DNA from: Portulaca oleracea
Taxonomy: Eukaryota > Streptophyta > Magnoliopsida > Caryophyllales > Portulacaceae
DNA length: 64,000 bases
Assembly (NCBI GenBank): GCA_029582165.1
Contig: CM055876.1
Span: 13,412,501 to 13,476,500, forward strand
Reading direction: 5' to 3'
Shown: piece by piece, positions 47,466-57,596 of the stretch
Layout: each line of letters opens with the position of its first letter
Numbering within the stretch: position 1 is the first letter of the stretch
Notes under the pieces: model-generated
What the model was told of the DNA's origin: nothing
Seen by the model: the letters and a program-made list of their open reading frames with translations, nothing else
Databases searched by the model: none
Program-made: the position numbers and the translations under genes

Positions 47466-48334
47466 ATGGCTAGTCCAAGTTCTCCTACGAATTCTCCCAT
47501 GAATTCCCAAGAGAATGTAGAAAGATTGAAGCAAAAGGTCACTTATCTCACCGACCAATTGAAGAAGTATATGCATCTTCAACATAGAGAGATGCGTGAT
47601 GATTCTTATGTTGGGAATCCCCATGGTGACGAAGAGGACATACAAAGTGAAAGGAGTGGACGTCCAAGAAGGGAAGAACGATTTGATTTCAAGGTGGAAA
47701 TATCGGAATTTGATGGTAATCTTGATCCCGAAAACTTCTTAGATTGGATGCAAAATATTGAAAGAGTTTTTGATCTTAAACAAGTACATGATGAAAAGAA
47801 AGTGAAGTATGTGGCCCTAAAGTTGCGCGAGCATGCATCCATTTGGTGGACAAATTTACAAAAGAAGAGGCAAGCTAAGGGCAAGGACAAGATTCGTAAA
47901 TGGAGTAAGATGAAAAGCAAGTTGCAAGAAAGTTTCTACAACCAAGTTATCTTCAAGATAACTATTACAAGATTCGTACATATTGTTGAATGACAACCAT
48001 ATAAAACTTTGGATGAATTAAGTTCTTTAGCTCTTAATGTTGAAAGACAAAGGAGAATTAAGAGTAAAGAACCTTTGGACATAAACCAAACTCAACAAAA
48101 TTCACCCCCTCTTACACACCCATTCCCTACACAACGAAGACCACCCATATCTCCCACACATATCCACGCCAAAAGCACCACAAAACAGCCCCAAACCCTC
48201 CCAAATCTACTATCCAAGAACCAAAAACCCTTTTCCAAAGGAGATGTTGTAATTGCCAAAGTTTAGGTCACATTGATTTGGAGTGTCCTAACAAGAAAGA
48301 AGTGTCTTTGGTTAAGTACCAAACGTATGATAAT
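47466..48334 (+). pseudogene. gag of element E, broken
   Basis: The frame from the ATG at 47466 matches C gag through the core (FDGNLDPENFLDWM) to about 47930, where a one-base shift and a deletion end it. A second frame (48009-48266) carries the region after the core. The knuckle is reduced to a frame-shifted CNCQSLGHIDLEC near 48245-48290. G is inserted at 48335. Confidence 0.8.
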
Positions 48335-49921
48335 TGATGGAGATCAGCCTTCACAACCTCATTTGGTGTTACGATGCTTTGAGGCCATCCATGAATCCCA
48401 GAAGGTCCTTGACTATATCAAAGGTCATCCACCTGATGTGAGGTCATCTTTACTGTCTCAATACTTTAGAATTGAGGCCTCACTCACATTTGGTCCCTTG
48501 GAGGTTGTTCTTAATGTCCAAGCTTACATGGTCCGAAGGTCATTTGGGTTCCACGGAGCTATCTTGTTCTGGACATGCATTGAGGACGTTTGTCTAGAGT
48601 CGATTGTTCTTATTGAGGACATTTATTTGGATCCAGTTGTTCTTTTCAACTTGGTTTGGGTTTCTCTTCTATTTGGATGTCAAGGAAGTTTATTATTGAG
48701 CTGTCTTAAATGCCCAAGGGTGATCCATTTGGAGGTCGTTTGCTTTCCACACAACTATTGACATCTGGGTACGTGCATGAGGACCTCATTCGGGATCAGG
48801 TTGTCTTTTGGTGTTTCACCAACGTCCTTTTGGTCCTTTCACTTGGGTTGCGTCATCTTCTGCTTATTAGGTCAATAATCTTCTATGCAATCTGAATATG
48901 CGCATGAGGACCTCCATCTTGAGTCTGCTGAGAATTTGGACATCCAAGGACGTCCCCTACTGGAGGAAGACTATTTGCACCTGTTTGACTTCACTTCCTG
49001 AGTTGTTGAGGTCTTTCCAATTCAGTGAGGTGCTTGTCATTGAAATCCTCTAAGAAGATGTCACTTTCGAACTGTTGAGGTCCTTCCAGCTCATGAGGTG
49101 ATTATCCAGCCTTGCCCATGTGAGGAATGCTGCTCCAACAAGAAAGCGCCATGTGTGATGTTTCTAGAGCCTTCCAATTGTTCTAGAAGCTTCATGAAGA
49201 TGCCATGTGTGACGCTTTTATTAGCCCTCATTGATATTGTTCTAGAAGCTTCATAAGTTAGTTACATTTTGTCTTATTCTGATGTAATTAGCTAATTAAG
49301 CAAGATTAGGACATTTTCGTTTTGTTCAAGAAACTCCTAATTAGATATCTCAGCTGGGTTTATATATACCCACTGTGAGGTCATTGTATTGGACAACTTG
49401 ATATATGAAATATGAGATTTGAGTGCCTTATTGAGCCTCTTGTTTGTGAGTGACGTTAAACTCTCAAATTTGGTTAATTCTACTATAGTATCAAGGATTT
49501 GGCAATCCTTGTGGTGGGTGTAGAGCTTGGTGACTTCAATGGTGGCGCGCCTGTATCCATTTAGGTAATCGAGTCCATTGCCCTTGTGTTCTAGCTGTGG
49601 TGTGCCTGTATCAGCTTGAGCTCAAGCCTATCTTTCCTTTTATGTTTTTCCCATCCCTCATTATCCATTTCAATCCATTTGATGTCATTTGGTGCGTGGT
49701 GAACCGAGTTCTATCGTGGAGGAGGTTATTCGTGTTGTTCTTGCTCATCCGATCTTATTTCACACCTCACCCATTTCATCTATTCGATTCTGGTTGATTA
49801 TCCCCTGTTTTGGAGCTGTTTCCATTCGATTATCCATTATGAGGTCCCAGATTCCAGTGTGTGTGTGTCCGTTTGGTGTCTGTGAGGTCATCACTCTGAT
49901 CTTAGCGACTTGCATACATCA
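48335..49921 (+). repeat. 5' LTR of element G
   Basis: It is 1587 bp and runs TGATGGAGATCAG to CATACATCA. A TATATATA box is near 49370, followed by CACTGTGAGG. Repeated TTGAGG/GAGGTCC words occur throughout. Confidence 0.9.
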
Positions 49922-49924
49922 ACT

Positions 49925-49936
49925 TGGTATTAGAGT
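49925..49936 (+). promoter_or_regulatory. Primer-binding site of element G (variant of the tRNA-Met site)
   Basis: TGGTATTAGAGT, with the same C-to-T difference as in element D. Confidence 0.7.
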
Positions 49937-50213
49937 TGAGTTTCATCTTGGAGGAGCTGAGTTTCATCCTGGAAGGAGTTATTGGTGTTATTTGTGATGT
50001 TGTGCAGTAGTAGATTACCTCAAGAGGTTTGTAGAGGTAGCTACCATCTTGGTGAGTGAGTTTTGATTCCTTTGAGCCTAAACACATCCCAAATCAGCCC
50101 AAACACATAGCCCCAAAAATCCCAACAGCCTTGATGATTCGTTTAAGATTTCTTTGAGCCTAAACACATCCCAAATCTGCCCAAACACATAGCTACAAAA
50201 AAAACTAGCAGCC

Positions 50214-52307
50214 ATGACTTTCAACAAGTCTTCATCTCGAAAGAGTGAGCACATTTTGAAGGAGGAAAGGAGATTAAGGAGATTGAGGCGTGAGATCAAG
50301 ATGTTACAATTGGAGATAAATTTGTGTGAATTTATTTATGATTCCATGAAGTCATTTAAACCACCTTTGATTCAAGAGGAAGAACACAAGGATGAACACG
50401 AGGTTGATTTTAATCACCCTCCTATTTTTGATGTATATGAAGATGAAGAAGATTATAAGGGGTTAGAGGAGAAAAAAGAAGTCAATCTAGATATCCCTCC
50501 TAGATATGATGAGGAAGTAGAGGATCTTGATGAAGAAGAGTGTGTAAACGAATTTTTGGAGGATCCCATCTATGATAAGGAGGTTGAGGACTATTTGTCC
50601 TTGACACAGTCAATGACCTTAGGGTTCTGTCAGCCAATGACCTTGGTAGAATCTGAACCTCAATTTGTGATGATGAATGATATGACATCTTTGCGTGTTA
50701 CAAGGATGAGAATGGAGGATGAAGCTTCCAGTGGCTTCAATGTTGAGTTGGTTTATTTCCAACCAAGGTCACTTCTATGGGTGAACTTCGAGGTGACAAG
50801 AAGACCAAAGCGAAAGAGGTGGAAGCGAAGGAGATCAAAGTATGAGGAATTGAGTATCAAGCCCCCAACAAGTTCAATGGAGGAGATCATTGTCTGTCCA
50901 GCCTTGATTCTTTTCAAGTTAATTGGTGTCCAATATTTTACTCAAGGTATGGGATCTCAAGAATTTCCTTACTACATTAATTTGATGAGCATGAATGAAG
51001 CATACTTGCGAATATTTTGGAGTTTCATGAATGCATGTTTTGTGAAATTTCATGTGCTTTGGTGTTGTGTTGAGAAGGTTATCATGATTATACAACTTTG
51101 GTTGAGTCAAGATAGTGGAATAGCAATGGAATCATATTATCTTGATTTTGTAGGCCTTGATGATGCTTGTTGTGGGTTAGTGTGGAATGTTATTAAGGCC
51201 TTGATCATATGTTCTATATTGGGGAGTATGCCTTGGATGTTTACTGTGGAAGTTGTGCTAGGAGGCACATTGTCGTGTCATACCTTCACCATGTTTAGCA
51301 AGAGAAGCATCTATGTCGCATATCCTTTTGCTCAAATTGTCAGTTGTTCTGTTTTGAGGCCCTTCAGACTGTCAAGCACTGATTTGCACATTCCTTACCA
51401 ACCTTGGTTCGTCATTAATCCAACTAACACCCCTCCACTCAAGCCACCATTGTCCTTAGCCCACAAAACAGCCCCACAAGCCCCACAAAAACCCCTCATA
51501 CCTAATAACTTCCTATTCAACAAGGGGAGAACCGATGACTATCCTTTTATATCCAGCCATAAAAAGATTGGCCTCACTTTTCTGAAACCTACCCAACTCT
51601 CAAGAGCCAAGGAGAATGTGGTTACTGAACCAAATTTGATTACACTCTTGGTTGCTGAACACCATGAGTTTCTTCATTATAAGGACCTTATTCTCCTAAA
51701 CCAAAACACAAACCTAAACTCCTCAAATAGCCATCCCATCCTTTACCCTCCTCTGGAACACTGTCCTCATGTGTTTCCAGAAGAAAAACCCCCTGGCTTA
51801 CCTCCGGAATATGAGTTTCACCATGAACGGAAGAAGGTAGCTAAGTTTGATGATTTTGCTCACAATAGAAAGAAGAAAATGGGTTTTCTACTGAGAGATC
51901 TTGTGTGGATCTACCTAAAGAAGGATAGATTTCGATCCATGAGGAAAGGAAAGTTGGTTCCAAGAGTTGAAGGTCCCTTTGAGCTCCTTGACAGGGTTGA
52001 GGTCCTTATCCTGACTGATGATTCGTTGGTCCTCACAAGGAAATATAAACTTTCTCATGATCTACCGCCAAACCTTACCTTACAAAGGACGTTACAAAAG
52101 CCTTTTGACCCTGGTATCATTTTCGCCATACAACCCAGCCACTCAATAAACCCCAATGAGGCCTTCAAGATTCTAAGGTTGATAGTTGTATTTCATGCTG
52201 AATGGATGGATAGCACATCAATAAAATCTCTGGGACAGCTAGTACCATGGTTGGAGATGAGGCAAAGGCATATGGGAGAAGGAGTGATTCTACCAAGTTG
52301 TTGCTAA
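50214..52307 (+). CDS. 697-aa chimeric ORF of element G, N-terminal part unrecognised
   Basis: The frame starts at GCCATGAC and runs to a TAA without a break. Residues about 9-45 are a basic, probably coiled-coil region. Residues about 54-128 are strongly acidic and contain a DPIYDKEVED stretch like the acidic linker of B gag (DPVYDEEEVE). Residues 196-210 are a very basic block (RRPKRKRWKRRRS). Residues about 225-385 are hydrophobic and Cys-rich with no family I know. Residues about 400-435 are Pro-rich. Residues about 445-537 match the linker between protease and RT (LLVAEHHEF...HVFPEEKPPGLPPE). Residues about 538-595 match the integrase tail (LRDLVWIYLKKDRFR...GKLVPR). All catalytic domains are missing. 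It may be a chaperone-like or Gag-like protein acting with products of other elements, but no function can be given. Confidence 0.6.
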   Translation: MTFNKSSSRKSEHILKEERRLRRLRREIKMLQLEINLCEFIYDSMKSFKPPLIQEEEHKDEHEVDFNHPPIFDVYEDEEDYKGLEEKKEVNLDIPPRYDEEVEDLDEEECVNEFLEDPIYDKEVEDYLSLTQSMTLGFCQPMTLVESEPQFVMMNDMTSLRVTRMRMEDEASSGFNVELVYFQPRSLLWVNFEVTRRPKRKRWKRRRSKYEELSIKPPTSSMEEIIVCPALILFKLIGVQYFTQGMGSQEFPYYINLMSMNEAYLRIFWSFMNACFVKFHVLWCCVEKVIMIIQLWLSQDSGIAMESYYLDFVGLDDACCGLVWNVIKALIICSILGSMPWMFTVEVVLGGTLSCHTFTMFSKRSIYVAYPFAQIVSCSVLRPFRLSSTDLHIPYQPWFVINPTNTPPLKPPLSLAHKTAPQAPQKPLIPNNFLFNKGRTDDYPFISSHKKIGLTFLKPTQLSRAKENVVTEPNLITLLVAEHHEFLHYKDLILLNQNTNLNSSNSHPILYPPLEHCPHVFPEEKPPGLPPEYEFHHERKKVAKFDDFAHNRKKKMGFLLRDLVWIYLKKDRFRSMRKGKLVPRVEGPFELLDRVEVLILTDDSLVLTRKYKLSHDLPPNLTLQRTLQKPFDPGIIFAIQPSHSINPNEAFKILRLIVVFHAEWMDSTSIKSLGQLVPWLEMRQRHMGEGVILPSCC

Positions 52308-52588
52308 GGGTAGAGGACTCATTTGAGGTCCTTGTAGTGATCAAGATTGAAGTTGATCCTTTTGGAGGCGGTTCAATGTCCTTGAGGCCATACTATTCTT
52401 GGTGTATATCTTTGAGGCCATATTATTCTGTGATAGAGGACTTTCCAAGTTTGAGGAAAAATTTTCTCAACTTGGGGGGAATGATGGAGATCAGCCTTCA
52501 CAACCTCATTTGGTGTTACGATGCTTTGAGGCCATCCATGAATCCCAGAAGGTCCTTGACTATATCAAAGGTCATCCATCTGATGTGA
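52308..52588 (+). pseudogene. Remnant of the pol end of element G reading into the 3' LTR
   Basis: A frame at 52247-52588 ends with EDFPSLRKN, which matches the DLPSLRTN end of B and D pol. It then crosses the LTR boundary at 52492 and stops about 32 codons inside the LTR, the arrangement seen in B and D. Confidence 0.6.
52482..52491 (+). promoter_or_regulatory. Polypurine tract of element G
   Basis: TTGGGGGGAA lies directly before the 3' LTR. Confidence 0.75.
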
Positions 52589-54068
52589 GGCCACTTTACT
52601 GTCTCAATACTTTAGAATTGAGGCCTCACTCACATTTGGTCCCTTGGAGGTTGTTCTTAATGTCCAAGCTTACATGGTCCGAAGGTCATTTGGGTTCCAC
52701 GGAGCTATCTTGTTGTGGACATGCATTGAGGACGTTTGTCTGGAGTCGATTGTTCTTATTGAGGACGTTTATTTGGATCCAGTTGTTCTTTTCAACTTGG
52801 TTTGGGTTTCTCTTCTATTTGGATGTCAAGGAAGTTTATTATTGAGCTGTCTTAAATGCCCAAGGGTGATCCATTTGGAGGTCGTTTGCATTCTGCACAA
52901 CTATTGAAATTTTGGGTACATGCATGAGGACCTCATTCAGGATCAGGTTGTCTTTTGGTGTTTCAGCAAAGTCGTTTTGGTCCTTTCACTTGGGTTGCGT
53001 CATCTTCTGCTTATTAGGTCAATAATCTTCTATGCAATCTGAATATGCGCATGAGGACCTCCATCTTGAGTCTGTTGAGAATTTGGACATCTAAGGACGT
53101 TCCCTACTGGAGGAAGACTATTTGCACCTGTTTGACTTCACTTCCTTAGTTGTTGAGGTCTTTCCAATTCAGTGAGGTGCTTGTCATTGAAATCCTCTAA
53201 GAAGACGTCACTTTCGAGCTGTTGAGGTCCTTCCAGCTCATGAGGTGATTATCCAGCCTTGCCCATGTGAGGAATGCTGCTCCAACAAGAAAGCGCCATG
53301 TGTGATGTTTCTAGAGCCTTCCAATTGTTCTAGAAGCTTCATGAAGATGCCATGTGTGACGCTTTTATTAGCCCTCATTGATATTGTTCTAGAAGCTTCA
53401 TAAGTTAGTTACATTTTGTCTTATTCTGATGTAATTAGCTAATTAAGCAAGATTAGGACATTTTCTTTTTGTTCAAGAAACTCCTAATTAGATATCTCAG
53501 CTGGGTTTATATATACCCACTGTGAGGTCATTGTATTGACAACATGATATATGAAATATGATATTTGAGTGCCTTATTGAGCCTCTTGTTTGTGAGTGAC
53601 GTTAAACTGTCAAATTTGGTTAATTCTACTATAGTATCAAGGATTTGGCAATCCTTGTGGTGGGTGTAGAGCTTGGTGACTTCAATGGTGGTGCGCCTGT
53701 ATCCATCAAGGTAATCGAGTCCATTGCCCTTGTGTTCTAGCTGTGGTGTGCCTGTATCAGCTTGGACTCAAGCCTATCTTTCCTTCTATGTTTTTCCCAT
53801 CCCTCATTATCCATTTCAATCCATTTGATGTCATTTGGTGCGTGGTGAACCGAGTTATATCTTGGAGGAGGTTATTCGTGTTGTTCTTGTTCATCCGATT
53901 TTATTTCACTCCTCACCCATTTCATCTATTCGATTCTGGTTGATTATCCCCTATTTTGGAGCTGTTTCCATTCGATTATCCATTGTGCGGTCCCAAATTC
54001 CAGTATGTGTGTGTCCGTTTGGTGTCTTTGAGGTAATCACTCTGATGTTAGCAACCTTGCATACATCA
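52492..54068 (+). repeat. 3' LTR of element G
   Basis: It is 1577 bp and matches the 5' LTR with scattered substitutions and very small indels. ATAAT follows directly. Confidence 0.9.
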
Positions 54069-55815
54069 ATAATGAATTATTTGAGGAGGAAAATGTAGTA
54101 GAAGAGGAGTATATAGAAGAATTACTTGTGTCAAGGAGAGCCTTGAAAGAAGTATGTGTGCCGAATGAACATCAACAAAGAGAGTGCAAGATCTCTCATT
54201 GTACCAACAAAGGAGAAGTATGTTCATTGATCAAAGAAGGAGAAAGTTATGCCTCCTATGGTTACTTTGACGCCTCTACAACAATGATCCACACGTTAAA
54301 CTTGGAGAGCTATTCACACCCTACATAATGGCTAAGCCATGACAAAGACATTGATAAGGATCCAAGAAGATTAGTAAGTCTTTCCATTTACAAGAATTGT
54401 AGAGATTCATTATGGTGTGATATTACTTTTATGGATACTTGTCATACTTTGTTGGAAAGACTAAAGTTGCTTGATAGGAATATCATGCATCAAGAGACAT
54501 CTCTACTTCCATCTTATACCACACGGCCAAAGGAGAATATGAGCAACATCGTGACACTAATGGAGAATGAGTATCATGAATTTGGAAAGCAAAAGAGCCT
54601 TATTCTTGTACAGTTGGACGGAAGCAAAACGACCTCATCAAATGTTCGTTCACTCTTGAAATCTCTTGGGGAACTTTTCTATCATATGTTCCCAAAAGAT
54701 ATCATCATACAAGAGTGTCATCAAAGGCTGCCACCAAATCAAGAGTTTCAACACCAAGTAGATCTTGTTAAAAGATCAATGCAACATCACAATTCGGCCT
54801 ATGGAATGAATCACTTGGAGTTAGTCATGATCATGATGGAGCATGAGAAGCTATATGGAGGGTTGGAGAAGAATCAATTCCTCACGTTCGAAGTTGTATG
54901 CCTTGGGTATGACTTATCAAGAGAAGGAATCCAAGTGGATAAAGAGAAGGTTAAAGCAAACCTAGAATGGCTCATATGTGCATCTATTCATGAGAGTCAC
55001 TTGAATGAAGCAAGTCATTTGCTTAAAGAAGATGCTTTAATAAGAAGGAATATGCTAGTTAACATGCTTGAATCAAGAGTACTTGGGTCTGAGTATATCC
55101 AAGCGTTGTATGAAGAAGAAGATGATTTTAAAGAAATATATGAGGTATGTAAGAAGCATCATCAACAACTCTTTCATATTAGTCATGGATTTCTTTTCAA
55201 GGGAAATCAACTATGCATTCCAAAGGGTAGTACTCGTGAAGTCTTGATCTTGGAAGTACATGGAGGATCTCTATTTGATCATTTGGGTATTAAGCAGACG
55301 TATTTCAACATGAAAGGGTATTATTTTTGGCCTAGTATGATCCAGGATATTGAGTATGTAATCAATCGTTGCAATGCTTGTGATCTTTTTAAAGTTCATG
55401 AAGATATCAACTTGAATCTCATGGTTGAAGTGCCAAGGATTCAAAGAAGTCAAGCGGCTATAGTCATTGATGATCATTAAAAGATGGATCGTTTCATAAT
55501 ATGTCATATTACTTATGATGAAGGCAAAGTTGTGAAACTATACTTTGAAGTTGTGAAGTTACATGGGATTTCTACATTCATGGTGAATAATCGAGAATCA
55601 AAGTCCTATATTGTCAATGGGTTATTTTGGAAGAAGTTGATGAAGTTTAGTAAAGGAGTCTATGATGACTTCAAAGCCTTTAAGAAGAGAGCTTGTACGG
55701 AGAAGCAAGGCAAACAAGAGAGTTAATGCTTACAACACTTATGGAAAGGTCTCTTACAAGAAGAAAGTGAAGCTTAGAAGAGAAGGGCCATATGATCCCT
55801 TACAAGTGATTTGAA
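54069..55815 (+). pseudogene. Protease and shrunken pol of element E
   Basis: The reading continues E gag after G. The protease block is SLIKEGESY instead of SLIIDGGSC, so the catalytic Asp is lost. A TAA near 54327 ends this part. The next frame (54431-55480, 349 codons) holds the linker to RT and then jumps from SAYGMN to HLELVMIMMEHEKLYGG, so the RT fingers and YxDD are gone. A second jump near 54994 goes from RT connection (ASIHE) to the end of RNase H (LKEDALIRR). The integrase zinc region (near 55340-55385) is present. Integrase core blocks after the stop at 55480 are shortened and lack the catalytic Asp residues. Several large losses kept the frame open. Confidence 0.8.
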
Positions 55816-55823
55816 GTCATATT

Positions 55824-57582
55824 TGTACAGCGGTTTGTAAGACCTCGGTATTGTCGTTCTCTCTCAGGGAGCTGGCGGCCTTGGTCATAAAACTAAGTCA
55901 ATGGTCGGGATGAGATTGCTAAGGTAAGGATCTCGGTTTGAAAGGATCACAACGCAAGAAACAAAGCTAAGGTCGGTCAAGGAATGGAAAATGGGCTTCG
56001 GAGGCTTTTCAGGATGCAAACGGGGATGATGAAATGGGTTTTGCAACAAGAGAGTAACGAGAAGGGGAAATCAAATGGTAACTCCGTTAGAAAATACCCA
56101 CCGGGCTTCCTCTTTCAAGGATAGTCCGGATTAACTTCCCCAAAGTCCATCGATAGACCCGGGGGAGTTCAAGGAACGGAATTTCCTAGTTAGTTTCGAT
56201 TCGCTTTCGCGAACTAGAATACTAACTATCCTAATTTCTACCTTCCAACAAGCGTTGGATGTATTCGGGATGCTTTCGCACCCAAATACATCCCACTTGA
56301 GGGAAGGATAGGATTAGGAAGTTGATTTCTCAACTGATTACTCACTAATATTGCTAACCCAATCATAATCACCCATTCACACCCTTAATTACCCCCTAAC
56401 CCATAGGGTTTCTAGCCACTAATCATGATAAAAACTAAGCTAACAACATCCAACCCAAACCTAAACATGATTTCTAACATCAAACAACCATAAACAAGCA
56501 AGAACAATGAAATAGCAAGCAAAGCAATTAAGAACAAGCAAAGTAATTAGCAAGGTAATTAATAAATGAGTTAAGGGAAGAGAATACTTATCAAAATGTT
56601 GTAGATGAACAAAGGAAAGCAATAAAAAGATGACCCAACAATCTTTCAATTGTTTGAATCACCAAATCTTCAATAACAAACACAAATCTTCAAAACCCTA
56701 GATTAATCTCTCACTAATATCTCTCTAAAATCCTTAATTACAAAGCTCCCAAATGTCTAAGTCTATCCCTAGATAGATCCCCTAAGAAAACGTGAAAGAG
56801 ATATATATATATACAAGTGAAAATTGGTTGGCAAAACGCAACACTTCAGGCCGAAAACACGCGCAGAACATAGGGGGACCGTGGTCACGGTCTAGGAGAC
56901 CGTGGCCACGGTCATGTTTTGTTCAGCGAAAAAGGTCGGGCGATTTCGAGCCGAGACCGTGGAGTGCGATGCAGGAGACCGTGGGCACGGTCTCACTCGG
57001 GATCAGGAGGTCGCTGGCGCGACCCATATGGTAGCGGGCGCTACCGTCTTCAGCTGACGATTCAAGGTCGACTTTGAGCACAGCAGGGGGGGGGGGGTAG
57101 CGGGCGCTACCCTGTGAAAACCACTTGGCAATTCTTTCCTTCGATCGATCGTAGCTACGGTCATGCAGACCGTGGCTGCTGTCTTGCTCGGCCTAGCGGT
57201 GGTAGCGGGTGCTACGCTCAAGGTAGCGGGTGCTACGCTCAGGGTGGCGGGGGCTACCCTACTCTTTTCGTCCCTTTGTTTCTTCCTTCTTTCCAAGGCA
57301 TGTAGCACCCATTTCGAGGGTCGTAGCGGGTGTTACCTCACTAATTGGCACCAAAAGTTGGGAGTGTGATCCCGGGTCGACTCCGCCTCAGTTTCCGGTC
57401 CGGTTCGGCTCGGGAAATCACCAAGAATGCTATAAAAAGGCCCCTTTTACTACATTTTCGGTGAAACCTCCATAATCTACAAAATAACCAAAAAACGCAT
57501 TAAAAACTATGAAATTAAACCATGAAACGAGTTAAAAGCCTATGGATTTAGGCGGTATTTAGACCAGAATTGGGTCTAAACA
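55824..57582 (-). repeat. 3' LTR of element F, with palindrome arrays
   Basis: It is 1759 bp and runs TGTACAGCGG to GGGTCTAAACA on the plus strand. At 56878-57340 it carries two sets of palindromic words: GACCGTGG..CACGGTC (56878, 56899, 56979) and GTAGCGGGYGCTAC (57031, 57097, 57202, 57223 and diverged copies at 57244 and 57323). A third palindrome, GGTCGCTGGCGCGACC, is at 57009-57024. Confidence 0.8.
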
Positions 57583-57596
57583 CCCCCCACACTTAA
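57583..57596 (-). promoter_or_regulatory. Polypurine tract of element F
   Basis: The minus strand reads AAGTGTGGGGGGTG directly before the LTR start TGTTTAGACCC. Confidence 0.75.

Larger units (their letters stand above)
48335..54068 (+). mobile_element. Element G: non-autonomous LTR retrotransposon with a chimeric long ORF
   Basis: The element is 5734 bp, flanked by ATAAT on both sides (48330-48334 and 54069-54073). It has two full LTRs, a primer site and a polypurine tract. The internal 2.57 kb has no gag, protease, RT or RNase H, but an uninterrupted ORF of 697 codons. Few differences between its LTRs are visible by eye, suggesting a recent insertion. It is nested in the gag region of E. 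Confidence 0.9.
46133..55823 (+). mobile_element. Element E: decayed CRM-like Ty3/gypsy element, with G nested
   Basis: The parts are a composite 5' LTR (46133-47227), primer site, gag (47466-48334), then G (48335-54068), then the rest of gag/protease and a shrunken pol (54069-55815). It ends where element F begins at 55824. The LTR family is the same as that of H at 62868-63902. No 3' LTR of E is seen in the window. Confidence 0.75.

Noticed and set aside
48345..48761. Open frames in the LTRs of G (also at 52399-52907)
   Set aside because: The same frames occur in both LTRs, lack domains and are not the pol extension frame.
50214..52307. The 697-codon frame as an ordinary host gene
   Set aside because: It lies between two matching LTRs and contains gypsy linker and integrase-tail sequence, so it belongs to element G.
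56878..57340. Palindrome arrays in the F LTR, considered as a CRISPR array
   Set aside because: Spacing is irregular, spacers are not unique in size, and the DNA is a plant LTR.
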